Source of the DNA: Paenibacillus solani | GTDB taxonomy: Bacteria > Bacillota > Bacilli > Paenibacillales > Paenibacillaceae | Length of the DNA: 62,924 nucleotides | Assembly: GCF_001277345.1 (NCBI RefSeq) | Contig: NZ_LIUT01000001.1 | Coordinates: forward strand, 3,320,831-3,383,754 | Direction: 5' to 3' | Shown: in pieces, positions 51,231 through 60,961 of the stretch | Numbering within the stretch: the stretch's first letter is position 1 | How the letters are laid out: each line of letters starts with the position of its first letter | Translations under genes and position numbers: made by a program | Notes under the pieces: generated by a model | The model's input: the letters and a program-made list of their open reading frames with translations, nothing else | Databases searched by the model: none | What the model was told of the DNA's origin: nothing

Positions 51231-52988
51231 ATGAACCAACAGCCAACTGCCGACTCCGGCATGATCATTGACCCACGTCTTCCCGTTCCATTGCAGATCG
51301 ACCGTTCCTGGCTGGATGATCTCACCGGTCGACTGGATAAGGGCGGCCCTTGGGGCGACTACCGGCTGTCCCGTCTGGCCCTTGAGGGCGAGAAGTCGCG
51401 TCTCGTTACAAGCTTTGAAGAATTGCAGTGTCTCAAGCATCTTGGCGCCCTATCCCCGCTTCCCCATCAGACCGAAACTGCCAGACGCGTATTGTTCGAG
51501 ATGTCGGGTAGAGCCATTCTTGCCGATGAGGTAGGACTGGGAAAGACGATCGAAGCCGGTCTTATACTTAAAGAATATATCGTTCGTGGTCTGGTATCCA
51601 AAGTGTTGATTCTTGTACCGGCATCCCTTGTGCTGCAATGGGTGCGCGAGCTGAACTCCAAGTTCGGCATTCCTGCAGTTGCACAGAAAAAAGCCTATTC
51701 CTGGGGCAACGATATCGTTGTGGCCTCCATGGATACGGCTAAACGCGATCCTCACCAGGAGATTCTGCTGAACGAGGAATACGATATGCTCATCATCGAT
51801 GAGGCCCATAAACTCAAGAACAAGAAAACCTCCAACTATCAATTCATACAAAAGCTGCGCAAAAAATACTGCCTCCTGCTGACAGCCACACCGGTCCAGA
51901 ATGATCTCAGCGAGCTCTTCAATCTGATTACCCTGCTGAAGCCGGGCCAGCTTGGAGGCCAGGGGCAGTTTGCCGCTAATTTTGTTGTCGATAAACGAAA
52001 ACCGAAAAACCAGGATCAGCTCAAGGATGAGCTGTCCAAGGTCATGATCCGCAACCGCCGCGGGGAAGGCGAAGTCAAGTTCACCAAGCGAACCGTCCGT
52101 AATGTGGACCTACGCCTCTCGCCCGAAGAACAGTCATTATACGATGGGGTCACATCCTTCGTCAAAGATCAGTATCAGGCAGCTGGGGGAAATTTAAGCA
52201 GTATGCTGTCCCTCGTTACCCTCCAGCGCGAAGTGTGCAGCAGCCGTGATGCCGTCTTCGTGACACTGGTTAATCTGTCCAAGAAGCTGCCCGAGGACTC
52301 TCCGCTGCGCGATAAAATCTGGGAGCTGGTTTATCTCATCAAGGCCATCAAAGCCAACACCAAGGCGGAGAAAGCCATTGAGCTGATCCAGCAGATGAAC
52401 GAGAAGGTCATCGTATTTACGGAATACCGTGCTACGCAGGAATACTTGCTGAATTATTTCCGCGATCACGGGCTGATCTCTGTACCGTACCGGGGTGGCA
52501 TGAACCGCGGCAAGAAGGACTGGATGATGGATCTCTTCCGGGGAAATGCACAGGTCATGATCGCAACAGAAGCCGGCGGCGAAGGCATTAACCTGCAATT
52601 CTGCCACCATATGATCAACTTTGACTTACCCTGGAATCCCATGCGGGTCGAACAGCGGATCGGACGCGTGCATCGTCTAGGCCAAACCAATGATGTAAAG
52701 ATTTACAACCTGTCCACATCCGGGACCATTGAAGAGCATATCCTGAATCTACTCCACGAGAAGATTAATATGTTTGAGATGGTGATCGGCGGACTGGATG
52801 TCATTCTGGAGCGCTTCGAGAAGAAGGAATCCATCGAGAAGAGCCTGTACAAGATCATGCTGGAGTCCGGCAACGATGATGAAATCCGCCAGCGCATCAG
52901 CACATTGGGCGAATCGATTCACCATATCAAGCAGGACATCGAGCTGGAAAGCACAGCTGGAGAAACTCTCAGAGAGGAAGAAGCCTAA
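51231..52988 (+). CDS. yqhH: SNF2-family DEAD/DEAH helicase, YqhH-like
   Basis: A 585-residue SNF2 helicase from ATG 51231 behind AGGAGGAG. Motif I is ADEVGLGKT, motif II DEAH (LIIDEAHKLKNKK), motif III LLTATP, and the second RecA domain has ATEAGGEGINLQ and EQRIGRVHRLGQ. Directly followed by yqhG, as in Bacillus, where the pair lies upstream of the glycine-cleavage genes. Function in the cell is unknown; nucleic-acid translocation is expected. The longer frame from 51105 lacks an RBS. Confidence 0.92.
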   Translation: MNQQPTADSGMIIDPRLPVPLQIDRSWLDDLTGRLDKGGPWGDYRLSRLALEGEKSRLVTSFEELQCLKHLGALSPLPHQTETARRVLFEMSGRAILADEVGLGKTIEAGLILKEYIVRGLVSKVLILVPASLVLQWVRELNSKFGIPAVAQKKAYSWGNDIVVASMDTAKRDPHQEILLNEEYDMLIIDEAHKLKNKKTSNYQFIQKLRKKYCLLLTATPVQNDLSELFNLITLLKPGQLGGQGQFAANFVVDKRKPKNQDQLKDELSKVMIRNRRGEGEVKFTKRTVRNVDLRLSPEEQSLYDGVTSFVKDQYQAAGGNLSSMLSLVTLQREVCSSRDAVFVTLVNLSKKLPEDSPLRDKIWELVYLIKAIKANTKAEKAIELIQQMNEKVIVFTEYRATQEYLLNYFRDHGLISVPYRGGMNRGKKDWMMDLFRGNAQVMIATEAGGEGINLQFCHHMINFDLPWNPMRVEQRIGRVHRLGQTNDVKIYNLSTSGTIEEHILNLLHEKINMFEMVIGGLDVILERFEKKESIEKSLYKIMLESGNDDEIRQRISTLGESIHHIKQDIELESTAGETLREEEA

Positions 52989-52989
52989 T

Positions 52990-53952
52990 ATGACCATGAC
53001 GCCGCAGGAGGTGCAGCAGCACTTCATGGCCTATTTGGAAGCTACCGAATGCACCGTCATTGAAAAATCACCCGAGCATGTCACCGTGAAACTGTCACCG
53101 CAGGCCGACAAAATGCTCACCAATCGCCCCTATTACTGGGGCTTCGTCGAACGTACCGGCGCTCCCGCCGAAACGTTGTCGTTCAATTTCGTATTTGACC
53201 CGGAAAATTACGACGAACGGCTTGCCAAGACCAAAGAAGCTGAAGCCAAGTCTCAGCTCGCCGCGCCTGCACAGGATCCGCTCCTGGCCCGCTTTTACGG
53301 GAATGCCCCGGTTCTGCCGATCCTGGGCCCCGGCCGCATACAGCGCGAGAATATCGGCTATGGCAGCAGTCGGCTCGCCCAAATCTGGAATGCTTCCCGG
53401 GAAGAGGGCAAATGCGTCTATCTGTTCCAGCAGCGCGATATGGAGCCGCGTCCCAGGGGACGTTCCACGCCTTATGAGCAGTGGCTGGGCGTCTGCTTCA
53501 AGGTAGAGTTCAGCTGCGATTTGAAGCGGGAGGAATTATTTTTTCTCGGAATATCGCTATCAAGCCGCACCATCGCTCAAGATTTCCCCGCTTGTTTAGA
53601 GGGACGCGACCTGACTCCCCGTTTGCCTGAGAGCGTCCACGTGCGCCCGGCAGTGCTTACTCTCCAGCAGGCCGCAGCAGCACTTGAGAACCATCTCATC
53701 GACAAGTTAAGCAAGCTGGACTACGACTGGGCCGCTCAAGCAAGAGAACGTCTTGAAGAAGAACTGCTCGTCATCGACGGCTATTATGAGGACTTGCTTA
53801 AGGAGCAGGATGAAGAGAAAAAAACGCTCATTGAGGAGCAGTATAAGAACCGCCGTTCCGAAATGCAGTGGCAGTATGAGCCCAAAGTGAGCTTGTCCGT
53901 CATAACCTGCGGTCTGTTTCATCTGTGTTCGCCTGTGAGTGCGCCCTCATGA
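52990..53952 (+). CDS. yqhG: YqhG family protein
   Basis: About 320 residues from ATG 52990, one base after the helicase stop. Typical YqhG features: LTNRPYYWGFVERTGAPAETLSFNFVF, GSSRLAQIWNASREEGKCVYLFQQ, and a charged helical C-terminal third ending in YEPKVSLSVITCGLFHL. The family is confined to Bacillota and of unknown function; its constant pairing with YqhH suggests a complex. Confidence 0.88.
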   Translation: MTMTPQEVQQHFMAYLEATECTVIEKSPEHVTVKLSPQADKMLTNRPYYWGFVERTGAPAETLSFNFVFDPENYDERLAKTKEAEAKSQLAAPAQDPLLARFYGNAPVLPILGPGRIQRENIGYGSSRLAQIWNASREEGKCVYLFQQRDMEPRPRGRSTPYEQWLGVCFKVEFSCDLKREELFFLGISLSSRTIAQDFPACLEGRDLTPRLPESVHVRPAVLTLQQAAAALENHLIDKLSKLDYDWAAQARERLEEELLVIDGYYEDLLKEQDEEKKTLIEEQYKNRRSEMQWQYEPKVSLSVITCGLFHLCSPVSAPS

Positions 53953-54096
53953 CGCCGCTCAACAAAAGCAGGCAAAAATAGAACCTTTCGTCTTTCGCCA
54001 ACCGCGACAGCTTGTAACAGTCTTTGCACAGCTTGTCCGATATGATGATTCCATCACATCCATGGCGCATTTAGGCCAAGGAAAGGCGGTTTTACT

Positions 54097-55209
54097 TTGA
54101 AACGACAGTTTATGAAAATCCATAACATGGATAGCAATGACAAGCCAAAATACAGCAATAACCACCGTATGCTCCCTGTTCGGATATTGTCTGTCACCAT
54201 AATCGCAACCACTCTGCTCGGTCTGGGGATCCACTCATCCCCGGCAAGTGCAGCTAAAGCTGAGGAAGCGATCCTTACACTTGCAGCAGGCAGCACGGCA
54301 CCATCGATCACGTCGCATGCCTTAGATCAACCGCAATCAAGAAGTGTCCAAAGCAGCGAAGCCGCTCGAGTTCCGGACAGTGTAATGAATTTTGCCGAGG
54401 ATACCGTCGATCAATTATCAGTCCATGCGCCATTTACAACTTGGGACGAAGCGGAACTCGCATATACACCTCTTGGCCCCGGGACACATGGTTGGCTGGT
54501 GACCATTACGGAGAATGGATTACCACAAGGGTATATGATAATCAGTGCAAACGAAGACGGCGGCTATGTACTCAGCGAATATGGAATCGGCCCCACCCTT
54601 CCCTTCAGTCAGGCACCGCTGCATGAGCGGCTTGCAGCCGAGGGACTATTGAAAGGTGGAACCACTTTACCTGCAGGAAGTATCGTCCGCAAGTTGTATG
54701 ATGTGTCACCGGTCTGGCAAGTGGAGCTTCCTGGGAAGAAGCCGGTCTACTACAGTGCCTTAAACAGCGAGCTGCTTCCGGATCAGCTTCCACTTACACG
54801 GACATCCGCATCATCAGTATCTCTTCCTCCGCTTGCCAAGGGAGCAGTGGTTTCGACAGCAGCCGGCACCTGGAGATCCACTACGCCTTCGACCTCATCA
54901 GTGGGTGAGCAAGACCCTTACGATAACCTTCTCTGGCTCACTTCTGCCCCTTTAGAGGCAGGAAATAGCACAGACCTCCTACATTTGCTGGAGGAGCGTT
55001 CCACCTTAATATTTAGGTCAGCAGCACATAATGCCGCATTCGGCTCACCTTTTCAATTAAACGGATGGCAGAGCTGGTCGTCCGAAAATGACAAGAAATC
55101 GACTGCGATCTATGTTTCCGTTCCCATGCGCAATTCCGATACCCTTCGCTATCTGCCCGCATCGCGGCTGCTTGAAGAAGGCGTCTTCTATGCCTCTCTA
55201 AATAATTAA
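54097..55209 (+). CDS. Secreted protein of unknown function
   Basis: A 370-residue exported protein. TTG 54097 is seven bases after AAAGGCGG. A long basic n-region, hydrophobic core (about residues 29-43) and SPASAAKA cleavage site form a signal peptide. The mature part includes a segment VHAPFTTWDEAELAYTPLGPGTHGWLVTITENGLPQGYMIIS, similar in style to propeptides of streptopain-like peptidases, but no peptidase domain follows. Thr/Ser-rich linkers. A shared terminator separates it from nagA. Confidence 0.85.
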   Translation: MKRQFMKIHNMDSNDKPKYSNNHRMLPVRILSVTIIATTLLGLGIHSSPASAAKAEEAILTLAAGSTAPSITSHALDQPQSRSVQSSEAARVPDSVMNFAEDTVDQLSVHAPFTTWDEAELAYTPLGPGTHGWLVTITENGLPQGYMIISANEDGGYVLSEYGIGPTLPFSQAPLHERLAAEGLLKGGTTLPAGSIVRKLYDVSPVWQVELPGKKPVYYSALNSELLPDQLPLTRTSASSVSLPPLAKGAVVSTAAGTWRSTTPSTSSVGEQDPYDNLLWLTSAPLEAGNSTDLLHLLEERSTLIFRSAAHNAAFGSPFQLNGWQSWSSENDKKSTAIYVSVPMRNSDTLRYLPASRLLEEGVFYASLNN

Positions 55210-55236
55210 AAAAACCGCTCTTTATCGCGGTTTTTT
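55208..55236. terminator. Bidirectional terminator between convergent genes
   Basis: AAAAAACCGC / GCGGTTTTTT with a short TCTTTATC loop. Serves the plus-strand secreted-protein gene and the minus-strand nagA, whose stop codon lies within the loop. Confidence 0.85.
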
Positions 55237-56430
55237 GGAGGTGTCGACAAATAGGTCTGGGGAGTTAGGTACGACCTCTTCTTTCCGATAAACGACATTC
55301 CCGCCGATCATCGTCCACTCCACCTGAAAATCCTGATCCAGCAGCACGACATCCGCATCCATGCCAGGAGCTATGCGTCCTTTGGAAGCCAGGCCCAGCA
55401 CGTCCGCCGGTGTGGTACTTGCCATTCTGACTGCATCCAGGAGGGGAATACCCAGTTCTATCGTATTTCTCAGGGCTTCATTCATCGTAACGGTACTGGA
55501 GGCCAGCGTCCCATCATGTAATTTGGCGATTCCATCCTGAACCTTGACTTGATGTCCGCCAAATTCATACTCGCCGTCCCCAAGCCCCATGGCCTGAAGC
55601 GCATCCGTGATCAGTACGATACCCTCTGGACCTTTCATGCGAAACATCATTCGTACGATGGCAGGATGAAGATGCACATTGTCCACGATGGCTTGTAATG
55701 ATACCTTCGGTTCTTCAAAAGCCGCTACAACAACTCCCGGATCCCGATGATGAATCGGCCGCATGCCATTGAAGCAGTGCGTAATATGACTCGCGCCCAG
55801 ACGGAATGCTTCCTTGGCTTCTTCGTAAGTCGCATCGGAGTGTGCGACAGCTACCACAATTCCCTCTCCATGCAAAAAAGATACCATCTCCATACCGCCC
55901 GGAAGCTCTGGAGCAATGGTAACCATACGCAGGGCAGAACCTGCTCTCTCCAAGATCACTTCCATTTCGGCCCGGTCCGGATGGCGAAGGAAGGCTTCGT
56001 TCTGCATCCCTTTTCTTTTCAGGTTCAAATATGGCCCCTCGGCATGAATTCCGGCGATCAATGCACCCTCCTCATCCTCCATGACCTGTTTTACATTATC
56101 GATCATTTGAAGAAGCGCTTCCAATTCTGAGGTGACGGAAGTTGCCAGAAACGAAGTGCAGCCCGTAGCAGCACAGGCTTTGGATACCTCTTGAATGCTT
56201 CGGGTCGTCCCGTCCATCATGTCATAACCGTTAGCCCCATGAATATGAACATCCACCATACCGGGAATGAGGAGCTTGCCCCCACCATCCACAATTTTGG
56301 TCCCCTTCGGAAAAGTAGGGGTGTCCTGATAGATGGCTGTAATGCGTCCATTTTCAATCAGGATGGAACCATTTTCAATGCATTCTGTTTCAGTTGCTAT
56401 CCGAACCTGGATCAGACCGACCATTTCCAC
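55222..56430 (-). CDS. nagA: N-acetylglucosamine-6-phosphate deacetylase
   Basis: A 402-residue NagA from GTG 56430 (GGAGG eight bases upstream). Amidohydrolase motifs: PGMVDVHIHGANGYD (metal ligands), GIHAEGPYLN, VAHSDATYEEA, THCFNGMRPIHHRDPG and LITDALQA. It converts GlcNAc-6P to GlcN-6P and so continues the pathway fed by MurQ. It stands alone here rather than beside nagB. Confidence 0.95.
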   Translation of the reverse strand: MEMVGLIQVRIATETECIENGSILIENGRITAIYQDTPTFPKGTKIVDGGGKLLIPGMVDVHIHGANGYDMMDGTTRSIQEVSKACAATGCTSFLATSVTSELEALLQMIDNVKQVMEDEEGALIAGIHAEGPYLNLKRKGMQNEAFLRHPDRAEMEVILERAGSALRMVTIAPELPGGMEMVSFLHGEGIVVAVAHSDATYEEAKEAFRLGASHITHCFNGMRPIHHRDPGVVVAAFEEPKVSLQAIVDNVHLHPAIVRMMFRMKGPEGIVLITDALQAMGLGDGEYEFGGHQVKVQDGIAKLHDGTLASSTVTMNEALRNTIELGIPLLDAVRMASTTPADVLGLASKGRIAPGMDADVVLLDQDFQVEWTMIGGNVVYRKEEVVPNSPDLFVDTSKKPR

Positions 56431-56595
56431 TGTGAATTCCTCCCTGCGATCAAACTTTAGCCTCAGTATAACAAAGAACATAATTCTTTGCCTAACCTGA
56501 AATTGAGGAAATCATTCATGGATCAAAGCTAGGTCTGATCGCAAAAGAGCCAACGAACGCAGCGGTTAGTTCCTAATGCTTATCACGATAAAGCC

Positions 56596-56787
56596 CTACT
56601 TCTTCTTATGTTTGCGTTTGGAGGTGACCTCCTCTTTCCACAGCGTCATGGACAATGGAATCATGCCGAACCAGCGGGTGCTCCAGGCCTCCTTCACCTT
56701 CGCTTTTCGCCGAACTTCCTTAGGGGTATCCATATAATGGACAACGCGTTCAGTAATATATTTAATTAATTCATCTCCGCTAGCCAC
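56596..56787 (-). CDS. yqzE: YqzE-like small protein
   Basis: A 63-residue basic protein. GTG 56787 is eight bases after GAGGAG, giving ASGDELIKYITERVVHYMDTPKEVRRKAK...STRWFGMIPLSMTLW, the YqzE pattern (YMDTPKEER, RWFGMLPLS). In Bacillus it lies near competence genes; function unknown. Confidence 0.85.
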   Translation of the reverse strand: MASGDELIKYITERVVHYMDTPKEVRRKAKVKEAWSTRWFGMIPLSMTLWKEEVTSKRKHKKK

Positions 56788-56935
56788 ATTCTTCACTCCT
56801 CATTAAATCCTTATCATTTAGAATCAGTTTGCTCCATTTCAAGCCATTGTAGACGCTGCCTTCTTGCAGCATGATTTCTCCTTCAAATGCACATTCTAAT
56901 CAAGCCGATATACTACGTGAAAGAAGGAATCCATC

Positions 56936-57739
56936 ATGGTTAAAGCAGCAGGGCTCTGGTTGCTTCTCCTTGCACTTGCAATTCCGAATACCCATGCGGA
57001 AGCCAGTTCTATGGAGAATTCAGCCAAGACACACCCCCTACGAGCCGTTCATCAAAGCCAAATACGATCAACTCAGACCATACCAGAAACACCCGAATCC
57101 ACCCCATCTGTAGGGCAAGAAAACGACAACTCGAAGCTCCATAATCTATATCCTTTCCCGCAAAAAGTAATTCTGATTGACGTGGGACATGGCGGAATCG
57201 ATGGCGGAACTTCGTATGGCGATATTCTGGAAAAAGATATTAATTTGGCAATCTCGCGCAAACTGTTCATGCTCCTCAGGCAGGAAGGCTATCCGGCCGT
57301 ACTTAACCGTGATGCCGATTATGCGCTTAGTGACGACAACCGCTGGCATCGCAGCTCTTCCAGACATCGTCGGGATTTGTCACATCGCAAGCAGCTCAGC
57401 AGCGAAATTCCGACCAAGCTTGTAGTCAGCGTCCATGTGAATTGGGGGAAAAACACCTCTAAACGAGGAGGCATCGTTCTGCATCAATCTGAGGGGCGAA
57501 GCATCCTGTTAGCGGACATCATACAAGACAAATTGAATCGAGTTTATCGCAATCGCAACCACATCACCGTTGGCAAAGCTTATTATTTGCTGAATCAAAC
57601 ACAGGTACCTGCGGTTATAGTAGAGACCGGCTTCCTCAGCAATTTGGAGGATCGACAGCTATTAACCAGCCGCAATGGTCAAATGCAGATCGCCGAGGCC
57701 ATCGCCGATGGTATCATCAGCTATTTAACAGCTCTGTAA
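56936..57739 (+). CDS. N-acetylmuramoyl-L-alanine amidase (Amidase_3)
   Basis: A 267-residue protein with a signal peptide (residues 1-23), a low-complexity linker and an Amidase_3 domain (about 80-267): IDVGHGGIDGG (zinc His), a Glu in EKDINLAIS, SVHVN (zinc His) and VIVETGFLSN (catalytic Glu). It cleaves the MurNAc-L-Ala bond of peptidoglycan; CwlD-like in length. ATG 56936 behind AAGAAGGA; own terminator downstream. Confidence 0.92.
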   Translation: MVKAAGLWLLLLALAIPNTHAEASSMENSAKTHPLRAVHQSQIRSTQTIPETPESTPSVGQENDNSKLHNLYPFPQKVILIDVGHGGIDGGTSYGDILEKDINLAISRKLFMLLRQEGYPAVLNRDADYALSDDNRWHRSSSRHRRDLSHRKQLSSEIPTKLVVSVHVNWGKNTSKRGGIVLHQSEGRSILLADIIQDKLNRVYRNRNHITVGKAYYLLNQTQVPAVIVETGFLSNLEDRQLLTSRNGQMQIAEAIADGIISYLTAL

Positions 57740-57757
57740 CAATAAGCTTCAACATAT

Positions 57758-57815
57758 AAAAGCCTTCCATCCTGGAACCGTGTAATGACTCGGCCCCATA
57801 AATGGAAGGCTTTTT
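57758..57815. terminator. Bidirectional terminator
   Basis: aaaagccttccat / atggaaggctttt stem with T runs, between the amidase gene and the convergent deacetylase gene. Confidence 0.85.
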
Positions 57816-57894
57816 CCCCAGGCAATGGCTAATCTAACTATATAAAACCAGCTCTACCTCCAAGTTTAGCCAAGATGGATCATCTTGCTTTCAG

Positions 57895-58776
57895 CTATTC
57901 CTTCGGCAGCAGATTGGGTCTCCAGCTTGTGCGTTCCTGGACCAACTCACTAATCCCGACAAACTCGACCTTTTTTTGCAGTTCTGAGATGGATCCTATC
58001 AGCGCTTCCGCTGTCCGGTTTCCGTATGCACCGACATGGCCAATGGCAATACAGAATGTTTTCTCTTCTGCCTGCTGTGCTGCTGTCAGAAGCTGCTTCT
58101 TTACATGTGGAACGGCATGTACATCGTCGAGGAATATATCATTGTCTATAGAAGATATACCTTTTTCTGCTGCCAGTTTCCCCACCACACTGCGGTGGTT
58201 CGTTTTACTGTCGATAAAGAACAAGCCTCTTTCCTTACACACATCAAGCACGATGGACATTACTCGTTGATCCTCAGTAATCTTGGAACCCATGTGGTTA
58301 TTGATCCCTATGGCATGGGGTACCGAATCAATGGCAGCTTCCATGCGCTGCCGGATCTCCTGATCGGTAAGTGAACTGAGAATGGCACCCGGTCCAAGCC
58401 AAGAGGCAGACCCTCGCTTAGGTTCCATAGGCATATGGATAATAACATCATGTCCTTGCTTATGTGCTTCCTCGGCATCCTCTCTGCTTGTAGCCAAAAA
58501 AGGCATAACAGCAACCGTGATTTTGACAGGCAAACTCAGCATTTCCTGAGTTCCCTTCTGATTATTGCCAAAATCATCAATAATGATCGCAAGCTTCTTA
58601 ACTTTCTGTTGCTCACCGAACGAGCTTGGCTGCGTTGATTCAGGTTGCACGACCCTACTCTGGGCAGCTTGCGCATCTGCCTTGTCCAATCCGATTTCAT
58701 ATCCGGTCTGAATGCCGTTCACAGCCATCCATGACATGCTTAGCAAGATACTTGTTTTGATATATAGATCCCGCAT
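57895..58776 (-). CDS. Divergent polysaccharide deacetylase family protein
   Basis: A 293-residue exported protein: N-terminal signal/anchor (about 5-22), linker, then KKLAIIIDDFGNNQKGT, VAVMPF, HDVIIHMPMEPK, GINNHMGSKITED, FFIDSKTNHRSV and GHVGAYGNRTAEAL, the pattern of the divergent polysaccharide deacetylase (YibQ-like) family. Probably acts on cell-wall glycans outside the membrane. ATG 58776 behind AAGGGG. Confidence 0.9.
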   Translation of the reverse strand: MRDLYIKTSILLSMSWMAVNGIQTGYEIGLDKADAQAAQSRVVQPESTQPSSFGEQQKVKKLAIIIDDFGNNQKGTQEMLSLPVKITVAVMPFLATSREDAEEAHKQGHDVIIHMPMEPKRGSASWLGPGAILSSLTDQEIRQRMEAAIDSVPHAIGINNHMGSKITEDQRVMSIVLDVCKERGLFFIDSKTNHRSVVGKLAAEKGISSIDNDIFLDDVHAVPHVKKQLLTAAQQAEEKTFCIAIGHVGAYGNRTAEALIGSISELQKKVEFVGISELVQERTSWRPNLLPKE

Positions 58777-58972
58777 ATCTGCACCCCTTCACATTTTTAC
58801 TAACAGCCTAAATCCTATTGTTTGAAAATAGGCACGCAAATATGTAGAAAGAAGGGGATCTGCAGCAAATAATCCACTTCATCAATTACCAAGGTATTCA
58901 TTTCCACAGACCGTTTTACTGAATTGATTTGTTTCTTCATTATGGTAAAAGAGATTAAATATTCTGACATAC

Positions 58973-59019
58973 AAAAAACAGGCTCTTGCTGGCGTGAGCC
59001 AATACAAGAACCTGTTTTG
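58973..59019 (-). terminator. Terminator of the tRNA-Leu locus
   Basis: Long stem AAACAGGTTCTTG...GGC / GCC...CAAGAGCCTGTTT with a short loop, followed on the minus strand by a T run; directly after the tRNA 3' end. Confidence 0.8.
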
Positions 59020-59024
59020 TTTGA

Positions 59025-59108
<84 letters not shown>

Positions 59109-59283
59109 AAGATCATCCACCCTTGAGCCATGCTCACATCAGCGGCGACAAGATATATAATATCACGCTAAATAAATCGAGTCAACATTTTTTTAAAACT
59201 TGATTAAAACCATGCTTTTCGGTTAAAATAAGAACATAAGTTCCTATCATATAAATATTTTCTATATAAAGGCGGTGATGTTG

Positions 59284-59703
59284 ATGGCCATACCAGCTGT
59301 GACAAGGGAAGAGCGTGCGTTGATCAAGAGTTACCTGCTGCTCATGTACATCCATAAAGTGTTTGAACGGGATTGCCGGATCATTCAGGAGAGCGGTGTC
59401 TTCAAGACCCCTCAATTATACGTAGAGATAGTAGGCAATGGCGCCAAACGGGCGGCCGTGCTGCTTCGGGAAGTGAAGCAGGAGTTCATTAAGCGCGCGA
59501 TCAAGGTGTATGATGTCGAACAAAGCCAGGAAGGGATTCAGGCTCGATATGCATGCCGCGGCTATGTTGGATCGATCAACATCCTATGGCCATCCTTCCG
59601 TGAAGAGATGATGGATCGCATGCGCGCCTATCTGGGTCTGGTTTCCCCGGACTTAACTTCCACCGAACTATCCCATGCTCCTGCTGCTGTCTCCAATCAT
59701 TAA
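59284..59703 (+). CDS. Hypothetical protein, 139 aa
   Basis: Start taken at ATG 59284 behind AAAGGCGG. The protein is basic and helical at the N-terminus (TREERALIKSYLLLMYIHKVFERD) followed by a strand-rich centre (LYVEIVGNGAKRAAVLLREVKQEF) and IQARYACRGYVGSINILWPSFREEM. It looks like a conserved Paenibacillus-type protein, unnamed. No signal peptide. Ends at a good terminator. Confidence 0.8.
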   Translation: MAIPAVTREERALIKSYLLLMYIHKVFERDCRIIQESGVFKTPQLYVEIVGNGAKRAAVLLREVKQEFIKRAIKVYDVEQSQEGIQARYACRGYVGSINILWPSFREEMMDRMRAYLGLVSPDLTSTELSHAPAAVSNH

Positions 59704-59724
59704 GGAATTGTTCCTGAAATAAAC

Positions 59725-59774
59725 AATAACCGTCTCACTATCCTAACCAAGAGGGTTAGCGCGAGACGGTTATT
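59725..59774. terminator. Bidirectional terminator
   Basis: aataaccgtctc / gagacggttatt stem with an internal smaller hairpin (taacc/ggtta) between convergent genes at 59284 and 59786. Confidence 0.85.
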
Positions 59775-59785
59775 TGTATTAAGGA

Positions 59786-60115
59786 TTAATGCAAGTTCTG
59801 CTGTACGCGAGTCAGCCCTTGTGAGAGAGCATGTCCCGCGCTGGCTGCCGAAGCCACGGCGACAGTTTCCATGATCTGAGCATCCGCGGCTCCTTTGGCA
59901 CGGGCTTCTTCCATGTGATAGAACGTACACAGCTCGTTATTGGCAAACAGTCCAATGCCAAGTGCAATCAAATGCTTCGTTTTCTCATCCAGTTCCCCTT
60001 CCTGAAAGCAAGCTCCAGTGAACTGGTGATACGACTCAGCCATTTCCGGCATGGTCTGCTTTAAATTTAGTATTTCATTTTTGTACGCCGTGATCTTGTC
60101 ATTGGACATTTCCAT
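59786..60115 (-). CDS. Carboxymuconolactone decarboxylase (AhpD-like) family protein
   Basis: A 109-residue all-helical CMD-fold protein: FQEGELDEKTKHLIALGIGLFANNELCTFYHMEEARAKGA. A single Cys-x3-His (CTFYH) is present where AhpD proteins have CxxC, so thiol peroxidase-partner activity is uncertain. ATG 60115 behind AGAGGGG. Confidence 0.88.
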   Translation of the reverse strand: MEMSNDKITAYKNEILNLKQTMPEMAESYHQFTGACFQEGELDEKTKHLIALGIGLFANNELCTFYHMEEARAKGAADAQIMETVAVASAASAGHALSQGLTRVQQNLH

Positions 60116-60182
60116 CGCTTTTAGCCCCTCTTTCCTAACTTAGGTATGAGGTTAAGTTGTCCGACATTTTCTAGATCTATGC

Positions 60183-60404
60183 TTATCCCTCTTCGATGGG
60201 GCTTACTCTTGGCTCTTTTTTGAGCTGATAGCTGTAGCGGCGGTCCAGCTTTACCACTCGTCGGTTTCTGCGGCGAATAATGACCTGCTCCGGGTCCCAA
60301 GCCACTACAAAACCTATAATGTCATTGGTTTCCAACCCATCACGTACCACCCGGACCAACTCGCCGGAGAGCCGCAGCTCATCCAGTCTTTCATCGTTAA
60401 TCAT
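60183..60404 (-). CDS. Small basic protein, SH3/KOW-like
   Basis: A 73-residue protein from ATG 60404 (GGAGGAGGG upstream). The ERLDELRLSGELVRVVRD start and strand pattern GFVVAWDPEQVIIRRRNRRVVKLDRRYSYQL suggest a small beta-barrel that binds nucleic acid or sits beside it. Unnamed. Confidence 0.75.
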   Translation of the reverse strand: MINDERLDELRLSGELVRVVRDGLETNDIIGFVVAWDPEQVIIRRRNRRVVKLDRRYSYQLKKEPRVSPIEEG

Positions 60405-60432
60405 CACTATCCCTCCTCCGGTATTTATTGTG

Positions 60433-60468
60433 CAAAAAACGACCTAAATGAATTCATTTAGGTCGTTT
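60433..60468 (-). terminator. Terminator, perfect palindrome
   Basis: AAACGACCTAAATGAATTCATTTAGGTCGTTT is a continuous palindrome (two 16-nt arms, 60436-60467); on the minus strand followed by more T. Ends the gene at 60522. Confidence 0.8.
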
Positions 60469-60521
60469 GAATGCAGTGCCGTATCGTCAAACATCCCATT
60501 ATGAGATGTTCTATATCCTAC

Positions 60522-60851
60522 TTAACGCTGCGCCGGTTCGATGCTGTCATTCTTCTCATACCAGTAATCAAGTACAGTAGAAGACATGACGCGCTTTTCA
60601 ATATACTCCACTTGCTGAGGCGTAAACTGTTCCTTCCATTCGAAGGAAACCTCCTCGCATAATCCAGCAATCGTCAGCAATTCCGACCAGGCAACATAGC
60701 GTTTGTACCAGAAAAACTGAGGATGTTCAATCATATAGGGATATAGATCATCAAACTCCGTATGTTTACAATCCAAAGCACGTTCAAAATGTACCTTTGC
60801 TTCATTCAGCTTTTCAATCAAAAACGGCTCGGTTACAGGTTGTTTCCCCAT
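60522..60851 (-). CDS. Hypothetical protein, 109 aa
   Basis: A 109-residue acidic helical protein rich in Trp/Tyr (PQFFWYKRYVAWSELL; VLDYWYEKNDS), from ATG 60851 behind GAGGAGG. No family recognised; flanked by its own terminator, so a single-gene unit. Confidence 0.78.
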   Translation of the reverse strand: MGKQPVTEPFLIEKLNEAKVHFERALDCKHTEFDDLYPYMIEHPQFFWYKRYVAWSELLTIAGLCEEVSFEWKEQFTPQQVEYIEKRVMSSTVLDYWYEKNDSIEPAQR

Positions 60852-60961
60852 GGTGCCTCCTCCTCTCTCTTGCCTACCTCTTCATTATAAGCCAAAAACA
60901 TAAAGGCGAAAAGAATTTGTTGCGTTTTTAGGCGGAAATCTCAATAAAATTCGGTATTTTC